The notes below the pieces were generated by a model, which was given only the letters and a program-made list of their open reading frames with translations, made no database searches and was not told the DNA's origin. A stretch of DNA of 7,965 bases from Mageeibacillus sp. UBA1255 (lineage in GTDB: Bacteria; Bacillota; Clostridia; UBA1212; UBA1255): positions 267-8,231 of the forward strand of contig DBVV01000064.1 of the NCBI GenBank assembly GCA_002308795.1, read 5' to 3'. Shown piece by piece: positions 1 through 5,305 of the stretch (positions within the stretch are counted from its first letter, which is position 1; each line of letters starts with the position of its first letter). The translations under genes and the position numbers were made by a program.

Positions 1-819
1 GCTGCGCTGCTCATCAAGGCGATCGGTAAGAACCTGGTGTGCGTGCACGTTAACCACGGCCTTCTGAGAAAAGGGGAGCCGGAGCAGGTCATCCGCGTGT
101 TCCGCGAAGAAATGGACGCGAACCTTATTTACGTTGACGCCGTAGACCGCTTCCTCGATAAACTCGCCGGAGTGTCGGATCCCGAAACGAAGCGCAAGAT
201 CATCGGAAAAGAGTTTATTGACGTCTTCGCCGAAGAGGCCGCTAAACTGGACGGCATCCGTTTCCTCGGGCAGGGCACGATCTACCCCGACATTTTAGAG
301 AGCAAGGGCGTTAAGGCGCATCACAACGTCGGCGGCCTGCCTCCGGAACTGAATTTCGAGCTGGTCGAGCCGGTGAAATTCCTCTACAAAGACGAGGTGC
401 GCGTAGTGGGCAAGGCTCTCGGCCTTCCGGATAACATGGTCTACCGCCAGCCGTTCCCGGGCCCCGGTCTCGGCGTCAGGTGTGTGGGTGCGATCACGCG
501 CGACCGCCTGGAGTCTCTTCGCGAGGCTGATGCGATCGTCAGGGAAGAGATCGAGAAGCTTCCCGAGCGTCCGTGGCAATATTTCTGCGCGATCCCTGAT
601 TTCCAGTCTACGGGTATCAAAGATGCTAAGCGCTATATGGGATGGGCCGTCGTGATCCGCGCGGTCAATACCGTTGACGCCGTCACGGCTACCGTTCCCG
701 AGATACCGTTCTCTACGCTGACAACGATCCGCGACCGCATCATTGCCGACGTTCCGGGCGTGAACCGTGTACTGTGGGACATCTCGGAAAAACCCGTTTC
801 CACGATCGAATGGGAGTGA
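1..819 (+). CDS. guaA: GMP synthase (glutamine-hydrolysing), C-terminal part, 5' truncated by window edge
   Basis: GuaA converts XMP to GMP using ATP and glutamine-derived ammonia in the cytoplasm. Frame 1 is open from base 1, so the GTG at 37 is an internal Val and not the start. The 272 visible codons cover the end of the ATP-pyrophosphatase domain and the whole C-terminal dimerisation domain. The glutaminase domain and the PP-loop lie upstream of the window. Counting from base 1, visible family motifs are VNHGLLRKGE (about 17-26), KRKIIGKEF (64-72), GQGTIYPDILES (90-101), HHNVGGLP (107-114), RQPFPGPGLGVR (149-160), and the ending KPVSTIEWE, which matches the conserved GuaA C-terminus. The length is as expected for an intact 3' end. 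The stop is followed by a strong terminator, so guaA is not cotranscribed with the pur operon further downstream. Identification is very secure. Confidence 0.98.
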   Translation, partial: AALLIKAIGKNLVCVHVNHGLLRKGEPEQVIRVFREEMDANLIYVDAVDRFLDKLAGVSDPETKRKIIGKEFIDVFAEEAAKLDGIRFLGQGTIYPDILESKGVKAHHNVGGLPPELNFELVEPVKFLYKDEVRVVGKALGLPDNMVYRQPFPGPGLGVRCVGAITRDRLESLREADAIVREEIEKLPERPWQYFCAIPDFQSTGIKDAKRYMGWAVVIRAVNTVDAVTATVPEIPFSTLTTIRDRIIADVPGVNRVLWDISEKPVSTIEWE

Positions 820-866
820 TCCAGGTTCCGGCTTAATTATAATTTACCGGATCATTGTGAACGAAA

Positions 867-904
867 TAAAACAGCAGGCGTTTTCGGATCGCCTGCTGTT
901 TTTG
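867..904. terminator. Bidirectional intrinsic terminator between convergent genes
   Basis: A perfect 10-bp stem pairs ACAGCAGGCG (871-880) with CGCCTGCTGT (890-899) around a 9-base loop. On the plus strand it is followed by a T run (899-903). On the minus strand the bases after the stem read TTTTATTT. Adjacent A/T pairs extend the stem. It lies 51 bases after the guaA stop and 41 bases beyond the stop of the minus-strand gene, so it can terminate both converging transcripts. Confidence 0.93.
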
Positions 905-940
905 ATCGACAGCGATGTTCGTATGATGCTTTTGCGTCAA

Positions 941-1585
941 TTATTTCTGAGCTTTCAGGCTGCGTCTGATCTCGTCGTTGAACTCTTTGAAGACACCTTT
1001 CGGGCTTACTTCGTCAAGCAGTTCGACCATTTTATCGATCTGCGCGTCCGTGAGCTTCACGTTTCCGGTGATGCCGCGGAATTTGGTGCAAACGACGTAC
1101 TGCCTGATTTCCTTCGGCTTTGCCGCGTCGGCGACCATTTTACGGACAACGCTGCTGGAGTGTGCGAATTTGATCATGTCCTTATTCAAAAGGCTGTAGG
1201 ACAGTTTACCTGTCTTGTCGGTATACTTTTCAACGATCTTGAGGTATTCCGCGCTGTCAATGATGACTTCCTCGGCTTCCTCTTTCGCTACCGGCTCGGC
1301 GGGCTCTTCGGCGATCTTTTCACCTTTCAGCACGACTTTGCCCTGATTCTTGTAAGGCATCCCGGCAGTCAATGCGATCGCTTCGTTGAAGGCCTCTACA
1401 GGGTAGAGCTTTTTGGGGGTATTTGCTGCAGGGATCGCTTCTCCGGACGTCTTGCTTATCGATGCGATACCCGGCTGAGCGGCGCCTTCGCGGATGATAA
1501 CGATGCCCGGGCCGCCCTTCATCAGCTTCTGGCGAAAGGCAACACCTTTTATAACGGTTAGGTTGACGACATTGGTTCTGATCAT
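941..1585 (-). CDS. Hypothetical soluble protein, 214 aa, two parts joined by an acidic E/A/P/K linker
   Basis: I do not recognise this family. The protein has no signal peptide or membrane segment, so it is probably cytoplasmic. Residues 1-85 mix short hydrophobic strand-like runs (such as GPGIVIIRE at 25-33) with Gly/Pro turns. Residues about 88-108 are a low-complexity linker rich in Glu, Ala, Pro and Lys. Residues 109-214 are mostly helical and charged, with RQYVVCTKFRG (161-171) holding the only Cys. The ATG at 1585 is preceded on the minus strand by AAAGGA about 11 bases upstream, and further up by perfect TATAAT and TTGACA hexamers. The gene runs convergently into the terminator at 867-904 and diverges from the channel gene, so it looks monocistronic. 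Its composition is that of a normal protein, unlike the open frame opposite it at 767-1561. The linker suggests two separately folding halves, possibly a binding adaptor, but no function can be assigned. Confidence 0.8.
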   Translation of the reverse strand: MIRTNVVNLTVIKGVAFRQKLMKGGPGIVIIREGAAQPGIASISKTSGEAIPAANTPKKLYPVEAFNEAIALTAGMPYKNQGKVVLKGEKIAEEPAEPVAKEEAEEVIIDSAEYLKIVEKYTDKTGKLSYSLLNKDMIKFAHSSSVVRKMVADAAKPKEIRQYVVCTKFRGITGNVKLTDAQIDKMVELLDEVSPKGVFKEFNDEIRRSLKAQK

Positions 1586-1618
1586 ATCGGGTAGGTTCCT
1601 TTCTATTATTTTTCTAAA

Positions 1619-1650
1619 ATTATATTTTTTATAGCCTTACCTGCTGTCAA
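1619..1650 (-). promoter_or_regulatory. Putative promoter of the minus-strand hypothetical gene
   Basis: Read on the minus strand, TTGACA (1645-1650) is followed by TATAAT (1619-1624). Both hexamers match the sigma-A consensus perfectly, but the spacer is 20 bases against the usual 17. The A-rich spacer offers weaker -10 alternatives such as AAATAT at 17 bases. The gene's ATG is 34 bases downstream of the -10. Confidence 0.5.
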
Positions 1651-1695
1651 TATGCTCTTTACGCTGTCCTCAATATGTTTTGTATTGACAGCGGG
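1640..1695. repeat. Imperfect inverted repeat spanning the divergent promoters, plus a related direct repeat
   Basis: CCTGCTGTCAATA (1640-1652) is the inverse of TATTGACAGCGGG (1683-1695) with 12 of 13 positions matching. Each arm contains the -35 hexamer of one divergent promoter. A third related copy, GCTGTC-CT-CAATATG (1663-1677), repeats GCTGTCAATATG (1643-1654) in direct orientation with a 3-base insertion. This could be an operator for one regulator controlling both genes. Part of the symmetry is forced by two consensus TTGACA boxes facing apart, but the GC-side extension is not. Confidence 0.5.
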
Positions 1696-1713
1696 GGATA
1701 ATACGGGTAAAAT
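1685..1713 (+). promoter_or_regulatory. Promoter of the MscS-type channel gene
   Basis: TTGACA (1685-1690) and TAAAAT (1708-1713) are separated by 17 bases, a near-consensus sigma-A promoter. Transcription should begin around 1720, giving a leader of about 35 bases to the ATG at 1755. The -10 overlaps an apparent TTG start at 1713, and the predicted transcript would also begin too late for the ATG at 1719 to have a ribosome site. Confidence 0.75.
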
Positions 1714-1738
1714 TGACGATGGAAAACAATTTTGCTGA

Positions 1739-1745
1739 AAAGGAG
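1739..1745 (+). promoter_or_regulatory. Ribosome binding site that fixes the channel gene start
   Basis: AAAGGAG lies 9 bases before the ATG at 1755. No comparable site precedes the in-frame TTG at 1713 or ATG at 1719, so 1755 is the preferred start. Confidence 0.85.
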
Positions 1746-1754
1746 CCGATCAAA

Positions 1755-2651
1755 ATGCCGGTCAACAAAAAAGCAAGAATTATCAGAATAATCGTATGCG
1801 CAGGAGTGATGGTCACGCTCATACCGATCGCCTTTGCCACCGGACTTATCACCTGGAACGGGCTGGGCAATATCAGGATGAACCTGAGTATCTTTTTTAG
1901 GCTCCTCATAATGATCGCCGGAGTGATCTGCGCCGAAGCGGTGCTCGTTTTCATACTTGAACTGATCAAGCCGAAGAGCCACAGGATCCGCACGGTACTG
2001 TCGATCATTGCCAGCGTACTCAAATATGTTGCCGCCATCGTGATAATATGCTGGGGCCTGTCGATCATCGGAGTAAACGTTTCGACCATCGTCGCAAGCG
2101 TCGGGATCGTTGCCCTCGTAGTAGGCTTCTCGGCAGAGAGCCTCATATCCGATATGGTGACCGGAGCGTTCATGGTATTCGAGAATCAGTACAACGTCGG
2201 AGACATCGTTGAAGTCGGCGGGTTCCGCGGAACTGTTTCATCCATCGGACTCAGGACAACGTGCATCACCGATCCGGGCGGAAACGTAAAGATCGTTAAT
2301 AACTCGGCTATGAAGAATATTTTGAACCGTTCGGATAAACCGTCGCGCGCTATATGTGAGATAGCGGTCCCGTACGGAACGGACTTCGTTAAACTCGAAA
2401 GTGATATTCCGGCGCTGCTTCAGAAGATCTATGACGATCATCAGGACATGCTGAAAAACGTACCGCAATACCTGGGCGTTAACGAGCTTGCCGACAGCGG
2501 CGTCATACTGAAGTTCATCGGAGAGGTCGAGGAGGCTAATATTTTCGCCGGAACGCGTATGCTGAACCACGACCTGCTCCTGGGATTCAAGGAGCTCGGA
2601 GTCGAGTGCCCGTTCCCGCAGGTGGACGTTCACAATATCCCCGTAAAATGA
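1755..2651 (+). CDS. MscS-family small-conductance mechanosensitive ion channel
   Basis: This is an inner-membrane channel of the MscS family, which opens under membrane tension and releases solutes on hypo-osmotic shock. The 298-residue product has hydrophobic segments at about 9-31, 46-70 and 80-106. These are followed by the Gly/Ala/Ser-rich pore helix of the family, starting VSTIVASVGIVALVVGFSAESL (109-130 region). Then come the beta-domain signature FENQYNVGDIVEVGGFRGTV (142-161) and the family's DPGGNVKIVNNSAMKNILNRS stretch (about 173-193). The soluble vestibule domain ends in PFPQVDVHNIP (286-296), another family hallmark. The length is normal for short MscS proteins. I chose the ATG at 1755 because of its AAAGGAG and the promoter position; longer starts at 1713 or 1719 would add 14 or 12 residues. 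Two MscS-like subgroups (MscS and YkuT-like) cannot be separated by eye. The next gene starts 57 bases downstream with no terminator between, so the two may be cotranscribed. Confidence 0.93.
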   Translation: MPVNKKARIIRIIVCAGVMVTLIPIAFATGLITWNGLGNIRMNLSIFFRLLIMIAGVICAEAVLVFILELIKPKSHRIRTVLSIIASVLKYVAAIVIICWGLSIIGVNVSTIVASVGIVALVVGFSAESLISDMVTGAFMVFENQYNVGDIVEVGGFRGTVSSIGLRTTCITDPGGNVKIVNNSAMKNILNRSDKPSRAICEIAVPYGTDFVKLESDIPALLQKIYDDHQDMLKNVPQYLGVNELADSGVILKFIGEVEEANIFAGTRMLNHDLLLGFKELGVECPFPQVDVHNIPVK

Positions 2652-2674
2652 CGTCTGACGTCAATATTTCCGTA

Positions 2675-2700
2675 CCTGCCTGCGTAAGCGGCAGGGGAGG
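2675..2700 (+). promoter_or_regulatory. Small leader hairpin overlapping the ribosome site of the 2709 gene
   Basis: CCTGCC (2675-2680) pairs with GGCAGG (2690-2695). An inner GC/GC pair closes a GTAA loop of the GNRA type, with one bulged T. The 3' arm runs into the ribosome binding site GGGGAGG (2694-2700), which is 8 bases before the ATG. The hairpin covers only the first two bases of that site, so any translational effect would be mild. Confidence 0.4.
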
Positions 2701-2708
2701 TTTGCTTA

Positions 2709-3827
2709 ATGGCTTTGTTTAAGTTCTCTCGCAGAAGAACCGGTGGAAACGGCGTTGACTCCGCCTATGATACCGTTAGAATGAATATGGAGGATCCGGT
2801 GCCCGTCGAAGAAATGCGGGTGGCGGAAGAACCTTCTATTAGGGACGAGCAGATCTCGCGCGATGAATTTAACGAGCACGTGAGTGCTTTTGAAGAAGGC
2901 ACTTCGGGCGGCAGCTCAAGAGAAACGGAATACGTTGACGAAACTCTCGAAAGACGCCACGAAAGGATCAAAAAGAATATCCTGAGGCCGATAGCGGCAA
3001 CTATCCTCGGCGTGACCACCATTTTAGCATCTTTCAGCGTTGACCCTCTGGGGCGCGACTTCCTCGTCGACGGCCTCGGCGTTTTCCCGTCGCTTCCGAA
3101 CCCCGATCCTGACTGGGACGGAGAATATGCCTGGTCGCGAATGGATCAGTACCTCGGGCCCGAATACTATATCAGGTATTCACAGCATTTAGAAGGTTCG
3201 TATGACCACGCATTTCTGATCAGAGGCGGCGCATGGGACCTGCTTGAGCCTGACGTTCCTTTACGTGAGAACGGATCTGCAGACGGATCGATCCGGTACG
3301 ACAGATCTTCAAATACTCTTATCCTTACCGATTTTGACGGATCGATCATCGAAGTGAATGAGATGGGCAATGCGTTCAAGATCGAGGTCAACGGCGAAAA
3401 TACAGTTGAATTTATCCAGATATACGGCGCCGGATATTCCGGAAGCGTGACGTTTACCGGAAACGGAAAATTAACGATCGGTACGAAGAACATCGTCCTG
3501 GACGGTGAGGACACTTACGAAGGCGGTCTCAGGCTTTTAGGAGAAATGGGCATCACTAACGAATACGGAAGCGCGTGCGTCATGATCGACAGCGGCGTTA
3601 CGCTCGATATATACGGAACTCCTGCGTTTGCAATAGCTGAATCCGCGATGAAGGATGCTATCTACTGCAAGAGCCCGGTGAAACTGCAAGAAGGAACGAT
3701 AAATATTCTATCTTCCCGTGATCCGGAGGAACATCCGGATGAAGACTATCAGGACCCTGTCAGCTACTACATTGAGATCGTCGACGAGGAAGGAAATCCG
3801 TTAAATCACGTCATATTTGCTCCTTGA
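2709..3827 (+). CDS. Hypothetical single-pass membrane protein with acidic N-terminal tail and beta-rich outer domain
   Basis: No function can be named. The 372-residue protein has a charged, probably disordered N-terminal part (1-90) with basic clusters KFSRRR (5-10) and RRHERIKK (82-89) and a strongly acidic middle. One hydrophobic segment follows at about 91-111. The basic residues before it predict N-inside topology, with 112-372 outside the membrane. The outer part is acidic and aromatic, then becomes a series of short strand-turn repeats from about 195 to 335 (for example SNTLILTDFDGSIIEV at 201-216, GSVTFTGNGKLTIG at 245-258 and GVTLDIYGTPAF at 296-307). This pattern resembles the right-handed beta-helix carbohydrate-binding domain proteins of Clostridia (Cthe_2159-like), but the resemblance is from memory and weak. 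It starts 57 bases after the channel gene with ribosome site GGGGAGG, and no promoter is evident between them. Cotranscription with the channel suggests an envelope role, which is inference. Confidence 0.82.
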   Translation: MALFKFSRRRTGGNGVDSAYDTVRMNMEDPVPVEEMRVAEEPSIRDEQISRDEFNEHVSAFEEGTSGGSSRETEYVDETLERRHERIKKNILRPIAATILGVTTILASFSVDPLGRDFLVDGLGVFPSLPNPDPDWDGEYAWSRMDQYLGPEYYIRYSQHLEGSYDHAFLIRGGAWDLLEPDVPLRENGSADGSIRYDRSSNTLILTDFDGSIIEVNEMGNAFKIEVNGENTVEFIQIYGAGYSGSVTFTGNGKLTIGTKNIVLDGEDTYEGGLRLLGEMGITNEYGSACVMIDSGVTLDIYGTPAFAIAESAMKDAIYCKSPVKLQEGTINILSSRDPEEHPDEDYQDPVSYYIEIVDEEGNPLNHVIFAP

Positions 3828-3853
3828 CAGGAGCTTTCGAAAAATGATAGAAT
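3824..3853 (+). promoter_or_regulatory. Promoter of the purine operon
   Basis: TTGACA (3824-3829) and TAGAAT (3848-3853) are 18 bases apart. A TG one base before the -10 makes it an extended -10 element. The -35 overlaps the TGA stop of the preceding gene (3825-3827), so the two transcription units abut with no terminator between them. Transcription should begin near 3860, just before the first leader hairpin. Confidence 0.8.
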
Positions 3854-3860
3854 ACCGGCT

Positions 3861-3878
3861 GTAGCAGGACAATGCTAC
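3861..3878 (+). promoter_or_regulatory. Hairpin at the predicted 5' end of the pur operon transcript
   Basis: GTAGC (3861-3865) pairs with GCTAC (3874-3878) around an 8-base loop. It sits at the predicted transcription start, immediately before the riboswitch aptamer. A 5'-terminal stem of this kind could protect the mRNA from 5'-end decay; that role is inference. Confidence 0.4.
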
Positions 3879-3950
3879 GACACTCTTCGCGACTGACGGA
3901 TAAGTGGAGCACCACACGGAACAAAGAGTGAACAGGCCGACCGTCTGGGC
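3879..3950 (+). ncRNA. ZTP/ZMP riboswitch aptamer (pfl motif)
   Basis: ZTP riboswitches sense the purine intermediate ZMP/ZTP, which accumulates when 10-formyl-tetrahydrofolate is scarce. They typically control purine and one-carbon genes. The elements expected of the pfl consensus are present in order. Stem P1 pairs CACTCTT (3881-3887) with AAGAGTG (3924-3930). Inside it lie CGCGACTGACGG (3888-3899) and a hairpin GTGG-AGCA-CCAC (3904-3915). The 3' domain carries GCCGACCGTCTGGGC (3936-3950), the hallmark P3 sequence. The pseudoknot pairs GACGG (3895-3899) with CCGTC (3941-3945), five perfect pairs. The consensus as I remember it has GGCG/CGCC here, so the paired change supports function. The aptamer is followed directly by a terminator and by purE, the right kind of target. 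The call rests on recalled consensus, not a covariance-model search. Confidence 0.88.
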
Positions 3951-3993
3951 GCATTTTCTTCAATACGGAAGTAAAGTGCGCCATTAATTTTTT
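3948..3993 (+). terminator. Riboswitch expression platform: intrinsic terminator in the purE leader
   Basis: GGCGCATTTT (3948-3957) pairs with AAAGTGCGCC (3973-3982), including one G-T pair. The stem continues inward through CTTC/GAAG (3958-3961 with 3968-3971), leaving one bulged T, and a T-rich run follows (3983-3992). The first three bases of the 5' arm, GGC at 3948-3950, are also the 3' strand of aptamer stem P3. Ligand-stabilised P3 and the full terminator therefore compete, which predicts an ON switch: more ZTP, more read-through. Confidence 0.83.
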
Positions 3994-4007
3994 CGGCAGG
4001 AGGCAAT

Positions 4008-4502
4008 ATGAAAAAAGTCGGTATCATCATGGGCAGCGACAGTGACCTTCCGATCGTGAAGAAGGCTGCGGCGACCTTAAAATCCCTTGACATCCCTTAT
4101 GAAACTCATATCTATTCGGCACACAGGACACCGGAAGAAGCGGCAGAGTTTACGCGAAACGCTAAAAAGAACGGATTCGGAGTGATCATCGCGGCGGCAG
4201 GAATGGCGGCGCACCTTGCAGGAGCGATCGCGGCTAACACGACGCTTCCGGTGATCGGGATACCGTGCAAAGGACCTGTGCTCGACGGCCTCGACGCGCT
4301 TCTCTCGACAGTCCAGATGCCTACCGGCATACCCGTTGCCACCGTAGCAATAAACGGGGGAGCTAACGCAGCGCTGCTTGCGGCGGAGATACTTGCTCTT
4401 TCCGATAAAGAACTTGACGCCAGACTCGAAGCAAAAAGGGCCGCGGACAGGCAGACTGTGCTTGAAAAAGACGCAAAAGTCGAAGCTCAGCTCGAAGAAT
4501 GA
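4008..4502 (+). CDS. purE: N5-carboxyaminoimidazole ribonucleotide mutase, class I PurE
   Basis: PurE moves the carboxyl group of N5-CAIR to carbon 4 to give CAIR, in cytoplasmic de novo purine synthesis. The 164-residue length is typical. Family motifs are MGSDSDLP (8-15, phosphate and substrate binding), SAHRTP (37-42), whose His39 corresponds to the catalytic His45 of E. coli PurE, AAGMAAHLAG (63-72), VQMPTGIPVATVAI (102-115) and GANAALLAAEIL (118-129). The AAHL element is the class I form; class II PurE, which carboxylates AIR directly, lacks it. Class I normally works with PurK, and no purK lies between purE and purC here. AGGAGG (3998-4003) is only 4 bases before the ATG, close but strong. 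It is the first gene after the ZTP riboswitch, so riboswitch read-through controls it directly. The C-terminal 30 residues are charged and helical, as usual. Confidence 0.97.
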   Translation: MKKVGIIMGSDSDLPIVKKAAATLKSLDIPYETHIYSAHRTPEEAAEFTRNAKKNGFGVIIAAAGMAAHLAGAIAANTTLPVIGIPCKGPVLDGLDALLSTVQMPTGIPVATVAINGGANAALLAAEILALSDKELDARLEAKRAADRQTVLEKDAKVEAQLEE

Positions 4503-4570
4503 CGCAAAAGCGGCAGAAACGCAGTACTATTCGTTATCACGAACAAATATATCAAACGGAGGAATGAACT

Positions 4571-5257
4571 ATGGCAAACAAACTGATCTATTCCGGAAAA
4601 ACAAAAGACGTTTTCGCGTTGGACAACGGAAATTACCTTCTGAAGTTTAAGGATGACTGCACCGGTAAAGACGGCGTATTCGATCCCGGAGAGAACTCTA
4701 TCGGTCTGACGATCGAAGGCGTCGGCGACGTTAACCTTCGTATGTCCATTTATTTCTTTGAAAAACTCAAAGAAGCAGGCGTGATAACACACTACGTAAG
4801 CGCCGATCTTAAAAATACGACGATGGAAGTCCTTCCTGCGAAAGTTTTCGGAAAAGGTCTCGAAGTCATCTGCCGTTTGAGAGCCGTGGGAAGCTTCTTC
4901 AGAAGATACGGAGAATACGTTGAAAACGGCGCTAAACTCGATTCCTACGTCGAGATGACCTTTAAAAACGACGCTAAAGGCGATCCTCTGGTAACGAGAG
5001 ACGGCCTTATCGAACTCGGTATCATGAGCGGCCGCCAGTATGACGAGATCAAAGAAATGACCAAGAAAGTCACGAAAGTCGTTGCCGACGAGATGACCAA
5101 AAGAGGAATGGAACTCTACGATATCAAATTCGAATTCGGTTACGACGCGGACGGAAACGTCATGCTCATCGACGAGATCGCCTCGGGTAATATGAGAGTG
5201 TATAAAGACGGCCAGTATATTGACCCGATGACTCTTTCCAGACTGTTCTTTGCCTGA
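4571..5257 (+). CDS. purC: Phosphoribosylaminoimidazole-succinocarboxamide synthase (SAICAR synthetase), variant subtype
   Basis: PurC joins CAIR and aspartate, using ATP, to make SAICAR. The fold signature is present: an N-terminal glycine-rich nucleotide strand SGKTKDVFAL (8-17), LKFKDDCTGKDG (24-35), FFEKL (62-66), LEVICRLRAVGSFFRRYG (97-114, matching the VRN-x-AAGS-xx-RRYG block), LYDIKFEFG (182-190) and IDEIASGNMRVYKDG (200-214). At 228 residues it is slightly shorter than typical PurC. It departs from the textbook motif: after DEI the usual SPDT-x-R is replaced by ASGNMR, and the early DATAFNG-type loop reads DDCTGKDGVFDPG. I recall this as a consistent clostridial subtype, so it is probably active. 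GGAGG (4558-4562) is 8 bases before the ATG. It follows purE by 68 bases, in which only a 5-bp hairpin (4530-4543) is visible. Confidence 0.94.
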   Translation: MANKLIYSGKTKDVFALDNGNYLLKFKDDCTGKDGVFDPGENSIGLTIEGVGDVNLRMSIYFFEKLKEAGVITHYVSADLKNTTMEVLPAKVFGKGLEVICRLRAVGSFFRRYGEYVENGAKLDSYVEMTFKNDAKGDPLVTRDGLIELGIMSGRQYDEIKEMTKKVTKVVADEMTKRGMELYDIKFEFGYDADGNVMLIDEIASGNMRVYKDGQYIDPMTLSRLFFA

Positions 5258-5266
5258 TCTTCTATA

Positions 5267-5282
5267 ACTTTACAACTTTACA
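5267..5282 (+). repeat. Tandem 8-bp repeat in the purC-purF spacer
   Basis: ACTTTACA occurs twice head to tail (5267-5274 and 5275-5282) in an AT-rich spacer between purC and the purF-like gene. It is most likely a small slippage duplication. Confidence 0.6.
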
Positions 5283-5305
5283 GCTTAGAATTTAGCGAGG
5301 TAGCA

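Noticed and set aside
767..1561. A 264-codon plus-strand open frame opposite the minus-strand gene
   Set aside because: It overlaps the end of guaA, crosses the strong terminator, has no ribosome site, and its Phe/Arg/Leu-heavy sequence is typical of a frame opposite a real gene. The minus-strand frame has promoter, ribosome site and sensible composition.
1670..2173. A 167-codon minus-strand open frame opposite the channel gene
   Set aside because: It lies opposite a clear MscS-family coding region, its Met/Ile/Thr-rich hydrophobic sequence mirrors the membrane segments, and no ribosome site is seen.
2649..2665. TGACGTC-TGACGTCA short palindromic repeat after the channel gene stop
   Set aside because: It is too short and partly made of the stop codon context; without further copies it is likely chance.
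3824..4007. A guanine/adenine (purine) riboswitch or a T-box in the purE leader
   Set aside because: The conserved purine-aptamer loops and the T-box UGGN/antiterminator motifs are not visible, whereas the pfl/ZTP elements are all present.
3875..4093. A 72-codon minus-strand open frame over the riboswitch and purE start
   Set aside because: The region is fully explained by the aptamer, terminator and purE; no ribosome site or plausible protein is seen.
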